Counted from the stretch's first letter, positions 36,784-46,672 are shown. The stretch is DNA of 59,237 nucleotides from Desulfovibrio sp. (GCA_031260965.1 JAISKK010000054.1:1-59237); one strand, 5' to 3'. The notes: generated from the letters alone by a model not told the origin. Translations and numbers: made by a program.

Positions 36784-39774
36784 TCAGAATGCTAGTTTAG
36801 CCTCCAAGGAACCGGTCACGCCTTCGCGTTTTCCCGTGTATCCCTGTACGCCGAGGTCAAAAGACAGGGGCAGTTTTTGGGAAGGTTTGAAAGAAAAACC
36901 TAATTCTCCTATGCCTGTTCCGCCCTTGATGTCCGGGGAGGGCAAGCTGTAGCCGTTGGTCTTGGCCGTGGCCTTGCCGTCAAACTCGTGTTCGTAGGCA
37001 GCGCCGATATACGGAGCAATATACTCGTTCACCGTATAGGCGAAACGCGCTCCGGCCCGGGCACGGGTGGAATCAATACCATCGAAGCGCACCGATTCTC
37101 CCGTTGACAGCTTGACCGAATCCCCTTCCTGCCGCGTCCAGAAATATTTGCCGTGCAGATCCAGGGAAGCCTTATCCGTGATGTTCCACACATATCCCAG
37201 ACCGGCATGGATGCCGTAATATGGAGCGGAGGAATCGTAGTCCGCTTTTACGCCGTTCATATCCTGCAAATCTGAGCTGTTGTATTCATTATGCGTTTTG
37301 CCTGCGCGCCCGGAGACTTCAGCGTAAAAATGGCCGGGGCCGGTGTCCATGAAGTCCATGCGGGCGATTATACCGCCGCCGATATAATAGATGTCGCCGT
37401 CGCCATGTACGGAGGCCGCGTTGCTGAACGAGTTGTACGTGTCATAGGAGCCGTTGCCGTATTCAAAAAATGCGCCCAGGGTCAGAAAACCGGGACTGAG
37501 TTCGAAATTTTTGGAAATTCCGGCCATCAGGGAAATACTGCTCATGTTCACATGGGAGCCGGTGTTGTAGCGCATGGAGCCGCCGGAAACGGAACCGAAG
37601 TTCGAAATTCCGTAACCACCGGAAAGTCCGGCCTTTACGCCTTCGCGCGCGCGGGCGTCGCGGGCCGAGCGCACCGCGCTTTCCATGCCCCGCCCGGCGA
37701 CCATGTCTCCGCCCTGCGTGACCAGACCAACTCCGCTGATAAAGCCTTCGGAAAGGGCCTTGGCCTGTTCGTTCACACCGGCCTTGGTCACTTTGGCCGT
37801 CAGCGTCCCGGCGCTGTTGTCGGCAAGCAGATCGAACTCATAGCGCAGGGTCACGCCCTGTATGCCTTCGCCTTTGGCATCGCTGTTAAGGGGAGCGCCG
37901 GTCAGCGTCCCTGCCCTGATGAGGCTCACCGCATCGCCGACCCCCAGGGGAGAACTTGAGCCGTTGATGCCGACGTTGACTTTGGAGTTGGTGATGTCTG
38001 CCTCGTTCGTCACGTTCAGCATGGTGCCGCCGTTGGCCAGATCGGTGGGCAGGAAAAAGTTCAGGTATTCGAAATTATACAGACCCTTCACGGTCAATCC
38101 GGATGATTTCAGGTTCATGGTGTTGCCGCTGAAGGCGTCTCCGGGCATGGCAACAGGGCCGGAAAGGTCTTCATAACCGACGAAACCGCCGTACAGGGTG
38201 GATGCGCTCAGGTCGGGGGAACCGCTGATGGTGACGGTGTTGTCCGTGGCGGAACCGGTTGCGCTCCCACCTAGACTGTTGTCAATAACGCTTAATCCGC
38301 CGAACACGTAGCGGTTGCCGAAGGTGCCGCCGCTGATGTTTACAGAGTTGTTCTTGGCGGTGGCAGTGCCGGTGCCGGTTGCTACGATTTCGGCAACGCC
38401 GCCCATAACGTCATTATTACTGACCGTTCCTCCGCTGATGCTGACAGTGTTGTTATTTGCACTGGAGTTGCCATTTACGCTTTCGGCGCTGCCGCCGTGA
38501 ACATAATTACCCACAGTGCCGCCGTTGATTTTGATAGTATTGTTACTGGCCGAGGTGTCTCCACCAATGCTATCGGCTTTGCCACCGTAAACAGTCGATG
38601 ATACTGTTGCACCGCTCTTGATGGTGACTGTGTTGTTATCGGCAGTAGCAGTTCCGGTGTCGCTTGCGGCCCTGCCACCGTAAACATCCTGACCAACCGT
38701 GCCGCCGCTGATGGTAACAGTATTTTTATTGGCGGTGACGTTGCCGGCAGAGTTGTAAACACCACCGCCGACAACACGCTGACCAACCGTGCCGCCGCTG
38801 ATGGTCACGGAGTTTTCGTAAGCGCCACCATCGTCTGTATCGCCTCCAACTACGTCATTTGTAACCGAGCCTCCATTCATGGTCACTGTGTTCTCGTAAG
38901 CGTTGCCGCTATGAGTGTTTCCGCCCTGAATGCCGTCTATCGTGCCGCTGGTAAGGTTCACTTTGTTTCTATAGACATTGCCTGTGGCAGCGTGATTGAC
39001 AGAACCGCCATAGACGACCCCTCCTATCGTGCCGCCGGTGATGTTCACCGTGTTGTCGTAAGCATTGCCTGCTCCACCAACTTCGACACCATCAATTTCA
39101 CTATCAATGTGGCCTGCCCGAACACTATGCACAGTACCCCCATTAACTGTCACCGTGTTGCCGGCAGCATCGCCTATATTGGACAAGCCGCCGGACATCT
39201 GGCCTCCTACGGTGCCGCCGCTGATGGTTACGCTGTTGCCGATGGCATTGCCGTGCCGGGTATACCCGCCGGTGGCATCGTCGCTGATTGTGCCACCGCT
39301 GATATTCACCGTGTTGTTTGTGGCATTGCCGTCACCGCCCACTATAGCGCCGTCCACTGCGCCGAGGACTGCCGTGGGGAAAACATTCACGATGTTGTTT
39401 TCTATATCGTTACCTCCGCCCGAGATCCAGCCACCGGAAATGTCAAGGTCGGTGACACCGGTTACAGGTCCGGTCACATTTACTGTATTGCCAGATTGAC
39501 TGAACCTGTTAGGGTTTGGGTAGTAGGAACCTGAGCCGCCAGGAGGTGGAAGATCCGGATTACCGCCCCATTCTAAAAACTCTGAGGTACCGGGATCTGA
39601 AGTGGCGCCGTCCGGAAAGTTGAGCGGATCCGCTCCGGCCCATGAGGGCACAAGAAAAACGGCCGCCAGGACCAGGAACGCAAAGCTTCTTTTGCCCCGC
39701 CGTGAAATGGCAAAAGCCGAATGATGCACAGCCGGAACACGCACAAACGAAAATAAACCACGAATCCATTTCAT
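36784..39774 (-). CDS. autotransporter outer-membrane beta-barrel protein with NTVTISGGTV-type passenger repeats
   Basis: Signal peptide; many imperfect NxVxISGGTVGxxVYGG repeats; C-terminal barrel ending GSLEAKLAF (terminal aromatic). ATG 39774 preceded by GGGAGGAGG. Confidence 0.9.
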   Translation of the reverse strand: MKWIRGLFSFVRVPAVHHSAFAISRRGKRSFAFLVLAAVFLVPSWAGADPLNFPDGATSDPGTSEFLEWGGNPDLPPPGGSGSYYPNPNRFSQSGNTVNVTGPVTGVTDLDISGGWISGGGNDIENNIVNVFPTAVLGAVDGAIVGGDGNATNNTVNISGGTISDDATGGYTRHGNAIGNSVTISGGTVGGQMSGGLSNIGDAAGNTVTVNGGTVHSVRAGHIDSEIDGVEVGGAGNAYDNTVNITGGTIGGVVYGGSVNHAATGNVYRNKVNLTSGTIDGIQGGNTHSGNAYENTVTMNGGSVTNDVVGGDTDDGGAYENSVTISGGTVGQRVVGGGVYNSAGNVTANKNTVTISGGTVGQDVYGGRAASDTGTATADNNTVTIKSGATVSSTVYGGKADSIGGDTSASNNTIKINGGTVGNYVHGGSAESVNGNSSANNNTVSISGGTVSNNDVMGGVAEIVATGTGTATAKNNSVNISGGTFGNRYVFGGLSVIDNSLGGSATGSATDNTVTISGSPDLSASTLYGGFVGYEDLSGPVAMPGDAFSGNTMNLKSSGLTVKGLYNFEYLNFFLPTDLANGGTMLNVTNEADITNSKVNVGINGSSSPLGVGDAVSLIRAGTLTGAPLNSDAKGEGIQGVTLRYEFDLLADNSAGTLTAKVTKAGVNEQAKALSEGFISGVGLVTQGGDMVAGRGMESAVRSARDARAREGVKAGLSGGYGISNFGSVSGGSMRYNTGSHVNMSSISLMAGISKNFELSPGFLTLGAFFEYGNGSYDTYNSFSNAASVHGDGDIYYIGGGIIARMDFMDTGPGHFYAEVSGRAGKTHNEYNSSDLQDMNGVKADYDSSAPYYGIHAGLGYVWNITDKASLDLHGKYFWTRQEGDSVKLSTGESVRFDGIDSTRARAGARFAYTVNEYIAPYIGAAYEHEFDGKATAKTNGYSLPSPDIKGGTGIGELGFSFKPSQKLPLSFDLGVQGYTGKREGVTGSLEAKLAF

Positions 39775-39926
39775 GGTTTCCTCCTCCCTTTTCGGGATTT
39801 GTGACGGCATCCTTGGGCATGGGGCCGAGGATGCCGCAATGAGTTCTAAAATCTGTGAGTTGAATGAACTATAATTAAAAATAAACAGCCTGTCAATAGA
39901 TATAATTTATGTTAATCCCCTTCCAA

Positions 39927-39947
39927 CTAACTATATTTTATAGTTAG
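39927..39947. promoter_or_regulatory. candidate operator palindrome between autotransporter and XRE regulator
   Basis: CTAACTATA-TTT-TATAGTTAG perfect 9-bp dyad, flanked by CCAA (39923-39926) and TTGG (39951-39954); AT-rich divergent intergenic region. Confidence 0.55.
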
Positions 39948-39963
39948 AGGTTGGAGGTTGGAG

Positions 39964-40281
39964 ATGTCTGATTCTCTGAAGCGATTAGGCCGCCGGGTGC
40001 GCCATTTCAGGACAGAGAAGGGTTTGTCCCAGGAAAAGGTTGCCGAACTGAGCGGCATAAGTTCAAAATATATGAGTGATCTGGAACGCGGAGAGGCTAA
40101 CGTGTCCGTTCAGGTCCTGGAGCGTGTTGCAGTAAATGTGGGAGCTTCCGCCATTGATCTTCTGGACAACGAGCATGAAGCGGAAAGGAAATTGCTGGTT
40201 CAGGAAATTGTAAGTTTCCTCGAAACAACCAGCGACGACAAAGTGAAGACGGTTTATCGGATTATGAAGGGGGTTTTATGA
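39964..40281 (+). CDS. XRE-family HTH transcriptional regulator
   Basis: VRHFRTEKGLSQEKVAELSGISSKYMSDLERGEANVSVQVLERVAVNVG. Confidence 0.92.
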   Translation: MSDSLKRLGRRVRHFRTEKGLSQEKVAELSGISSKYMSDLERGEANVSVQVLERVAVNVGASAIDLLDNEHEAERKLLVQEIVSFLETTSDDKVKTVYRIMKGVL

Positions 40282-40467
40282 AGGCTGCCTGAAAACAGTC
40301 AATGAGTTTAGAAAGTCAGAGGGATTTGTAATTTTGCAGTCCTGAATACAGCCTTGCAAAGAAAGGATATCAGCATCGCCCGAAACAGGCAGATCAGCTT
40401 TTGCCTGTTGCGCAAGATAAATGAAAACGGCATCGGCGGGCACAAGCTCCATGTCCCCGTAGGGATC
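40276..40467 (-). pseudogene. remnant of a PIN-domain protein (C-terminal part only)
   Basis: In-frame DPYGDMELVPADAVFIYLAQQAKADLPVSGDADILSLQGCIQDCKITNPSDFLNSL resembles the C-terminal DP.D..f...A....AD..VSGD.DLL.L......TP.EFL pattern of PIN toxins; no N-terminal half. Confidence 0.55.
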
Positions 40468-41659
40468 AGCGTTTGCGCTGGTCTGGAGGACCGGTCTGAA
40501 TAACCCCGCTACGTATGGATTCCGCCAGGGCCAGGATAGTGTTGGCGTAAATGTTAAGGTTATTATAGCGTTTGAGGGCCTTGCGTTGCCCTTCCACGCC
40601 CATCCCCTTGCTCCAGCCGTTTTTTGAAAGATAGCGGGCGGCGCTGAAAATGGCGTCCGGCGGGGAGAACAGATTGATGCGACCGTCCTTGTCGCCGTCG
40701 TCGGCATAGCTTGTTATATTTGAGGGCATGAACTGGCAGATGCCTATGGCACCATAAGCCGATCCCGGAAGGATGCGGGGATCGATGCGGTTCGCCCGGC
40801 AAAAAATCAGCAGAGAGCGCAGCTCATTATAAGCCCAGGAGGATTTTTCCTTGAGACGCCGCGCCAGCCATTCATCATGCTGCGCGCCTATGGGAACATC
40901 CAGGGCCGCGCCCTTGAGCCGCTGCGGAGCGTCCGCAGCCGCCATGCAGGCCAGACTCCAGAAGGCGTTGTCCTTGCCGACGAAGACCCCCAGGCGGGTT
41001 TCCACAAAAAGCAGGGAGACGAGGATATTGCGGGGCACCGGGTAATTATCTTCCACGGCGGCGAATGCCTTCTGGTTGGCGGTCAGAAAGTCCCGGCATT
41101 TTTGCACATTGACCGGGGTAACGACATTGCGGTAAATACGCGAGGGCGGAGGCTTGGGTATACCGTCGTCCTTGGGCGGACGGCGCATAAAATCTTTTTT
41201 GAAAAGTTCTTTTATTTTTTCGCCCATAGGCTGCGGGGAATAATCCTGCATCCCCCGAAACCAGCCGCTTACGTCCGCGTTGAGCTTGGGGTCGCTTTGC
41301 AGTTTTTGCAGCAGGGGCTGCCAGGATGGCTGGATTTCTCCACCCTGTGCGGCATAGGGTTTGTCCAGGATCGCGCAGACGCGGGCCGCCGCATTTTCCG
41401 TTGCCGGGGCGGGGTCGCCGGGAGCGGGGGCGCTTTTTCCCGCCGGGACGGGGGCGCTTTTTCCCGTCGCGCCGGAGGAATTTTTGCCGGTAGTTTTTTT
41501 CGCGGGCGCGGCTTTAGCCGTCCCCTTTTTGACCGCCCTGGTTTTTGTCTCCGCGTTTTTGCTCTTGGGTGTTGGCGCGGCTTCGGCCGCAAATGGACAG
41601 CAGAGACAGAAGTTCAGGACGAAAAGTGATAAAAAACAGAAGATCAGTCGTGTGCGCAT
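40466..41659 (-). CDS. lytic murein transglycosylase (MltB-like)
   Basis: LLFVETRLGVFVGKDNAFWSLA, SAYGAIGICQFMPSNITSYADDGDKDGRINLFSPPDAIFSAARYL; signal peptide and Lys/Ala-rich linker. Confidence 0.9.
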   Translation of the reverse strand: MRTRLIFCFLSLFVLNFCLCCPFAAEAAPTPKSKNAETKTRAVKKGTAKAAPAKKTTGKNSSGATGKSAPVPAGKSAPAPGDPAPATENAAARVCAILDKPYAAQGGEIQPSWQPLLQKLQSDPKLNADVSGWFRGMQDYSPQPMGEKIKELFKKDFMRRPPKDDGIPKPPPSRIYRNVVTPVNVQKCRDFLTANQKAFAAVEDNYPVPRNILVSLLFVETRLGVFVGKDNAFWSLACMAAADAPQRLKGAALDVPIGAQHDEWLARRLKEKSSWAYNELRSLLIFCRANRIDPRILPGSAYGAIGICQFMPSNITSYADDGDKDGRINLFSPPDAIFSAARYLSKNGWSKGMGVEGQRKALKRYNNLNIYANTILALAESIRSGVIQTGPPDQRKR

Positions 41660-41713
41660 GATTGTGCCCTATACGCTCAAGAGCCGGCGCCGTCAAAGAA
41701 ATAAGGAGTATTC

Positions 41714-42895
41714 ATGATCGGTATTTCCAAACTGTACTGTGGTCAGGCGGAAGCCTCAGACGCCCTGCGTTACGGGCGTGATTCCGCGAAGCTGCCTTCG
41801 CATCTTTTGCAGTTCTCGGCGGACAAAAAGCCCGTGGTGGTCTGGAATATGACCAGACGCTGCAATCTGCAATGCGTGCATTGCTACGCCAAGGCTCTGG
41901 ACGAACAGGGGAGCGATGACATTTCTACCGCTCAGGCCACAGAAATGATTGATGATCTCGCGGCCTACGGCGTTCCCGTGCTGCTTTTCTCCGGAGGGGA
42001 ACCCCTGGTGCGCCGCGACCTCACGGAACTGGCCGCTTACGCCACCAGCAAGGGGATGCGCGCCGTAATTTCCACCAACGGAACCTTGATTAGCCGGGAA
42101 AAGGCGCGGGAACTGAAAGAGGTCGGCCTCTCCTATGTCGGCATTTCTCTGGACGGGGGCAGACAGACCCATGATCGCTTCCGCCGTTGTGCCGGTTCTT
42201 TCGACAAAGCCCTGCAAGGCATAGAAAACTGCCAGGAGGAAGGACTCAAGGTCGGTCTGCGCTTTACCATCAACAAAGGCAACGCCGCGGAAGCGCCTCT
42301 GCTTTTTGATTTGATTCGTGAACGTGAAATCCCGCGCATCTGTTTTTATCATCTGGTCTACGCCGGGCGCGGTTCAAAGATGATTAAAGAGGATCTGGAC
42401 CATGCGGCTACCCGCGCTGTGGTTGACCTGATTATGGATCGCACCCGGGATCTTTTTGATCAGGGCAAGCCGCGTGAAGTGCTGACCGTGGATAACCACG
42501 CCGACGGTCCCTATCTCTGGTTACGCCTTACGCGCGAAGATCCGGAGCGGGCGGATGAGGTGCTGGAACTGCTGAATTTCAATGAAGGCAACAGCTCCGG
42601 ACGCGGCATCGGCTGCATTTCCTGGGACGGACAGGTGCATGCGGACCAGTTTTGGCGTAACCACAGTTTCGGCAATGTTCTTGAGCGTCCTTTCTCTGCC
42701 ATCTGGGACGATCCGGAAATAGAACTTCTGGCCGCTCTCAAGAATAAAAAAGAGCGTGTGGGCGGCAGATGCGCGCAATGCCGTTTTTTGTCCATCTGCG
42801 GCGGAAACTTTCGGGCTCGCGCCGAAGCTGTCTCCGGCGATGTGTGGGCCGAGGATCCGGCCTGCTACTTAACCGAGGCGGAAATAAGGTTATGA
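41714..42895 (+). CDS. ahbC: radical SAM protein, probable 12,18-didecarboxysiroheme deacetylase AhbC
   Basis: MIGISKLYCGQAEASDALRYGR...VVVWNMTRRCNLQCVHCYA; CX3CX2C; C-terminal SPASM-like Cys cluster. Confidence 0.85.
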   Translation: MIGISKLYCGQAEASDALRYGRDSAKLPSHLLQFSADKKPVVVWNMTRRCNLQCVHCYAKALDEQGSDDISTAQATEMIDDLAAYGVPVLLFSGGEPLVRRDLTELAAYATSKGMRAVISTNGTLISREKARELKEVGLSYVGISLDGGRQTHDRFRRCAGSFDKALQGIENCQEEGLKVGLRFTINKGNAAEAPLLFDLIREREIPRICFYHLVYAGRGSKMIKEDLDHAATRAVVDLIMDRTRDLFDQGKPREVLTVDNHADGPYLWLRLTREDPERADEVLELLNFNEGNSSGRGIGCISWDGQVHADQFWRNHSFGNVLERPFSAIWDDPEIELLAALKNKKERVGGRCAQCRFLSICGGNFRARAEAVSGDVWAEDPACYLTEAEIRL

Positions 42896-43587
42896 CAGGA
42901 CGAAAGGGGGCGGGCGCGGCGGCGCCCCTGTTCGCAGTCGAAGACCTGCATTTCACGTACCGGGGGAAAAGTGATCCACTTTTTACAGGCGCAAACTTAA
43001 GGCTGGGGCAGGGGGAACGCATCGGGATCTGCGGCAAAAACGGGAGCGGCAAAAGCACGCTTTTGCATATAGGGGCCGGATTGTTGCTCCCGCAACAGGG
43101 CAAGGTCATTTTGGCCGGGCAGGAATGCGCGGGGGAAAAAGATTTTGTGGAGGCGCGCAAATCCCTCGGTTATCTGCTGCAAAACGCAACGGACATGCTT
43201 TTCTGCGCCAGCATTCTGGAGGATGTGGCCTTTGGGCCTTGCAACCAGGGCCTCACAGCCGGGGAGGCGGAAAAAAAGGCGCGGGATACCCTGGGTTTAT
43301 TGGGTCTCTCCTCTCTGTCCGAGAGCAACGGCCAGCTTCTTTCCGGAGGGGAACAGCGTCTGGCCGCCCTGGCCTCAATTCTGGCTATGGGGGTGGAGGT
43401 GCTCTTTCTGGATGAACCTACCAACGATTTGGACGCACAAGGCCGGGATTTGCTGATCTTGGCGCTGGAGCGCTTTGCCGTTCCAGCCCTGATCGTCTCG
43501 CATGATGACCGCTTTCTGCGTCGCGTCTGCAACCGTTTCTGTCTGCTGGCGGATGGGCTGATAAAGGAAACAGACGGTCCGGCCTAG
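42892..43587 (+). CDS. energy-coupling ABC transporter ATP-binding protein (CbiO-like)
   Basis: Walker A GKNGSGKST, LSGGEQRLAALASILAM, LFLDEPTNDLD; ATGA overlap with ahbC (start internal to the ORF-track entry). Confidence 0.88.
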   Translation: MTGRKGAGAAAPLFAVEDLHFTYRGKSDPLFTGANLRLGQGERIGICGKNGSGKSTLLHIGAGLLLPQQGKVILAGQECAGEKDFVEARKSLGYLLQNATDMLFCASILEDVAFGPCNQGLTAGEAEKKARDTLGLLGLSSLSESNGQLLSGGEQRLAALASILAMGVEVLFLDEPTNDLDAQGRDLLILALERFAVPALIVSHDDRFLRRVCNRFCLLADGLIKETDGPA

Positions 43588-43609
43588 CAACAGTAGAATC
43601 TTGTTGCCC

Positions 43610-43716
43610 AGAGCAGCTTAACATTGCGGGTGTTTGCCCGCAAACCCTTGCCGCGAGGTTGTTGCGAGGCGAATTCACTGCGCCCTGAAGCGACAATCTC
43701 AAGCGAAATGCCCTAG
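43610..43716 (+). repeat. dispersed palindromic repeat, copy D (divergent)
   Basis: AGAGCAGCTTAACATT...TTGCGGGTGTTTGCCCGCAA...CCCTTGCCGCGAGG...AAGCGACAATCTCAAGCGAAATGCCCTAG. Confidence 0.7.
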
Positions 43717-46442
43717 ATCTTTTTCAGATTTTTTTCCAGTTTCTCAAACAGCTCGCGCATATCAATGGGTTTACCGACATGATCGTCCATGCCGGCTTGC
43801 AGACAGCGTTCGATATCTTCGCGGAAGACATTGGCTGTCATTGCCACGATGGGAATGGTGGCGGCTTCGGGAATATCCAGGGCGCGGATCCTGCGCGAAG
43901 CTTCGTAGCCGTCCATCTCCGGCATCTGGATATCCATGAAGATCAACGCATAGGCGCCGGGATTGGCCTTGAACATTTCATAGGCCTGGCGTCCATCCTC
44001 GGCACTGTCCACTTCCACTCCTTGTGTCTGCAGAAGCGAGAAAGCCACCTCCCGGTTTATCTCCACATCGTCGACCAAAAGAACGCGCACTCCTTTAAAG
44101 CGCTGGCCTTCTTCATTTTCAGCGCCGCCGCCATTGTCCGCGCTTTCCCCTTGCCGGGTCCGGGTCTCTTGTTTATCTCCATTTTGCCCTTTGCCGCGCC
44201 GGGCCATCAGGGTGAAGGCGAATTTCGCCCCCTTGCCTTCCTCGGATTCCACCCAGATGTCGCCGCCAAGCAGTTCCACAATACTTTTGGATATGGCCAG
44301 CCCAAGTCCCGTGCCGCCGAATTTGCGGGAAATGCTGCCGTCCGCCTGTTCAAAGGATTTGAAGAGTTTGGTTTGCTGTTGCGGTGAAATGCCGATGCCG
44401 GTGTCGGTGACTTCCACGAGCAGCATGCAGAGTTCGTCAGTTTCGTTGAGCAGGCTTATGGAAAGGGTAATACGGCCTTTCTCCGGGGTAAATTTACCGG
44501 CATTGCTGAGCAGATTGGTTATTACCTGGGCCAGATGCTGTTCGTCCGAAACGATGAAGGGCGGCACTGCTGGATCTATATTGACGAACAGTTTTTGTTT
44601 TTTTTCTTCCACCTTGAAGTTCGTCACCGTGGATACGCGTTGCACGAGCTTTTCAACGGAAAATTCCGTGAAAGAGAGTTCAAATTTATTGGCCTCGATC
44701 TTGCCGATGTCCAGTATGTCGTTGATGACCCCGAGCAGATGGGTGGAGGCCTCATTGATTTTGTCCAGGCAATATTCTTTTTTCTCCGGGTCATGGGAGA
44801 ATTTGGCGATGTTGGCCATGCCGATTATGGCGTTCATGGGTGTGCGCATTTCATGGCTCATGCGGGAAAGGAAATTGCCTTTGGCGCGGCTGGAGGCCTC
44901 GGCATGTTCTTTCGCCGCCACCAGTTCTATTGCCAGAAGTCGCGCCTCCGTGACGTCTTTGGCGATAAAGGCCATGCCTTCTATATCCGTGTGCAGGGGG
45001 AAGGTGGCGAAAGACAAAACGCGTGTTTCCCCGTTTTTGCAGATTACCGTAAGTTCATATTCTCCGGTTGTTTCGTCGGCAATCGCAGGCAGGATTTCGT
45101 TTTTCATTTTATAGAGGGAATCCGCGTCGACGATACTCGCGATATTGCCTGGGTCCAGTTCCTCCAGAGTGTATCCGAAGTGGTTCGCCCCGCCCTTGTT
45201 CAAGTAAAGGAAATCCCCGTTCGGTTTGATAAAGCAGACGAGCTGCGTGGAATTCTCCACAATGGCGGCCATGAGCCCCTGCGTTTCCAGGAGTTCACGC
45301 AGGCTCATCTCGGCCTTTTTGCTGTCGACCAGGGCATTGCGCATTTTGCCGATGCGCTTGAGCATATTGTTCAGGGAAGCGCTGAGATTGGAAAATTCCC
45401 TGTTGCCCGCGTACTTGTTTTCATCCAGAAACTGATTTGCGGAAATGGTGGCGACATCAGTGTTCAGGGTCTCCAGGGGCTTGACGATCAAAGCGCCGAG
45501 CAAAGCGTAAAGGGCTAAAAAGAGCATAAGGACAAGAAAGATCAGGACGCAGACGGTGGTGACAACCATGTCCATGCCCTGACTGTATATGACCCTGGTG
45601 TCGCTCATGCGCAAGGAGATGTCCCGGTCGAAAATGTCCTTGAGAGGCAGCCAGGAAACCACCGCTTTGTTGTTATGGCGCTCAACGGTCGGTGTTCCGG
45701 GGGAGGAGAGCGCCGGGATCGGGCCGTCAAGCCAGGTGAAAGAGACCGCGTTATAGTGCGTCAACATACGCATGTATTCATTGCGTAAGGAAAGACCCAT
45801 GATTGTGATGCCCGTGATTTCTCTGCTCTTTGGCAGCACAATGGGCATGGCGGCCAGGGCATAGGCCTGACCGTTTATGAACATAATTCCGATGCGCCCG
45901 TGTTCCGGCAGGGATTTCCTGGCCAGCTCGTCCTCCCCCTGCGTCTGTGGATGGAGGGCGAGCACCGCCTCGGCTATGGGTTTCACGGCATCGCTGAAAC
46001 CTTCAGGGGCGGGCAGGGGCCGATCGGTTACACTGTCGTGAAAGTCGGCGAAGAGATCCTTGCCGCTTTTGTCCTTAATCAGCAGGATCTCAAGATTATG
46101 GCTTTTGGCGATTGCCCCCTGGGGCCAGTTGTCGATTATGAAATCGGGATTTTTACCCAGGGCGAAGGTCGCGGCCTCCTCCCAGACGCCGAAGTCGTCG
46201 CAGCTTATGGCGGTGCGGTGCAGAACGTCTTTCAGCAGTCCGCGCACTACCTCGACCTGCATGTCCAGGTAGTTGTCTTCCGCTTTGAGCAGCAGGTCCG
46301 GCATCCGGAAATAAAAAAGGGCTGAGAAGGAGGCGGCGAAAAGGGCGATTGCCATGCTTGTCAGCAGGAAAACCCTGAAGCGCAGAGAATGCGGGTGTTT
46401 CACGCCCGGCATCGGGATTCCCCGTGGCTCGGCGTGCGGCAA
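43713..46442 (-). CDS. hybrid sensor histidine kinase (CHASE4-like periplasmic sensor, HAMP, PAS, HisKA, HATPase, REC)
   Basis: FLSRMSHEMRTPMNAIIG H-box; FGGTGLGLAIS; LLVDDVEINREVA...ALIFMDIQMPEMDGYEA receiver. Confidence 0.93.
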   Translation of the reverse strand: MPHAEPRGIPMPGVKHPHSLRFRVFLLTSMAIALFAASFSALFYFRMPDLLLKAEDNYLDMQVEVVRGLLKDVLHRTAISCDDFGVWEEAATFALGKNPDFIIDNWPQGAIAKSHNLEILLIKDKSGKDLFADFHDSVTDRPLPAPEGFSDAVKPIAEAVLALHPQTQGEDELARKSLPEHGRIGIMFINGQAYALAAMPIVLPKSREITGITIMGLSLRNEYMRMLTHYNAVSFTWLDGPIPALSSPGTPTVERHNNKAVVSWLPLKDIFDRDISLRMSDTRVIYSQGMDMVVTTVCVLIFLVLMLFLALYALLGALIVKPLETLNTDVATISANQFLDENKYAGNREFSNLSASLNNMLKRIGKMRNALVDSKKAEMSLRELLETQGLMAAIVENSTQLVCFIKPNGDFLYLNKGGANHFGYTLEELDPGNIASIVDADSLYKMKNEILPAIADETTGEYELTVICKNGETRVLSFATFPLHTDIEGMAFIAKDVTEARLLAIELVAAKEHAEASSRAKGNFLSRMSHEMRTPMNAIIGMANIAKFSHDPEKKEYCLDKINEASTHLLGVINDILDIGKIEANKFELSFTEFSVEKLVQRVSTVTNFKVEEKKQKLFVNIDPAVPPFIVSDEQHLAQVITNLLSNAGKFTPEKGRITLSISLLNETDELCMLLVEVTDTGIGISPQQQTKLFKSFEQADGSISRKFGGTGLGLAISKSIVELLGGDIWVESEEGKGAKFAFTLMARRGKGQNGDKQETRTRQGESADNGGGAENEEGQRFKGVRVLLVDDVEINREVAFSLLQTQGVEVDSAEDGRQAYEMFKANPGAYALIFMDIQMPEMDGYEASRRIRALDIPEAATIPIVAMTANVFREDIERCLQAGMDDHVGKPIDMRELFEKLEKNLKKI

Positions 46443-46534
46443 CGCGAATTGATGCAGGTCACCTTGACAGGGCGGAATAAAATCATAATTCTAATATTAT
46501 AGTTATTGTCAGCGCAATTTGCAAACCGAAAAGT

Positions 46535-46661
46535 CAGAGCAGATGTACATTGAAAAGGTGCTTATGCTCTGCAAGGGTTTGTCTGCACACCCTTGCCGCG
46601 AGATTGGAGCAGGCAGGCTCTTGCCTGCCGTGAGCGACAATCGCAAGCGTAAAATGCAGGC
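46535..46661 (+). repeat. dispersed palindromic repeat, copy C (full length)
   Basis: CAGAGCAGATGTACATTGAAAA...GCAAGGGT/ACCCTTGC stem...GCAGGC/GCCTGC stem...AGCGACAATCGCAAGCGTAAAATGC. Confidence 0.85.
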
Positions 46662-46672
46662 GATGGAGTTAT

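Noticed and set aside
38200-39500. Recurrent GCCGCCGCTGATGGT-type motifs as a possible repeat array or CRISPR
   Set aside because: They code for the SGGTV passenger repeats of the autotransporter; spacing is irregular and coding.
40467-40707. Upstream half of ORF 40276-40707 as part of a PIN protein
   Set aside because: It overlaps the MltB-like coding region out of frame and has no PIN-like residues; only the terminal 63 codons look PIN-like.
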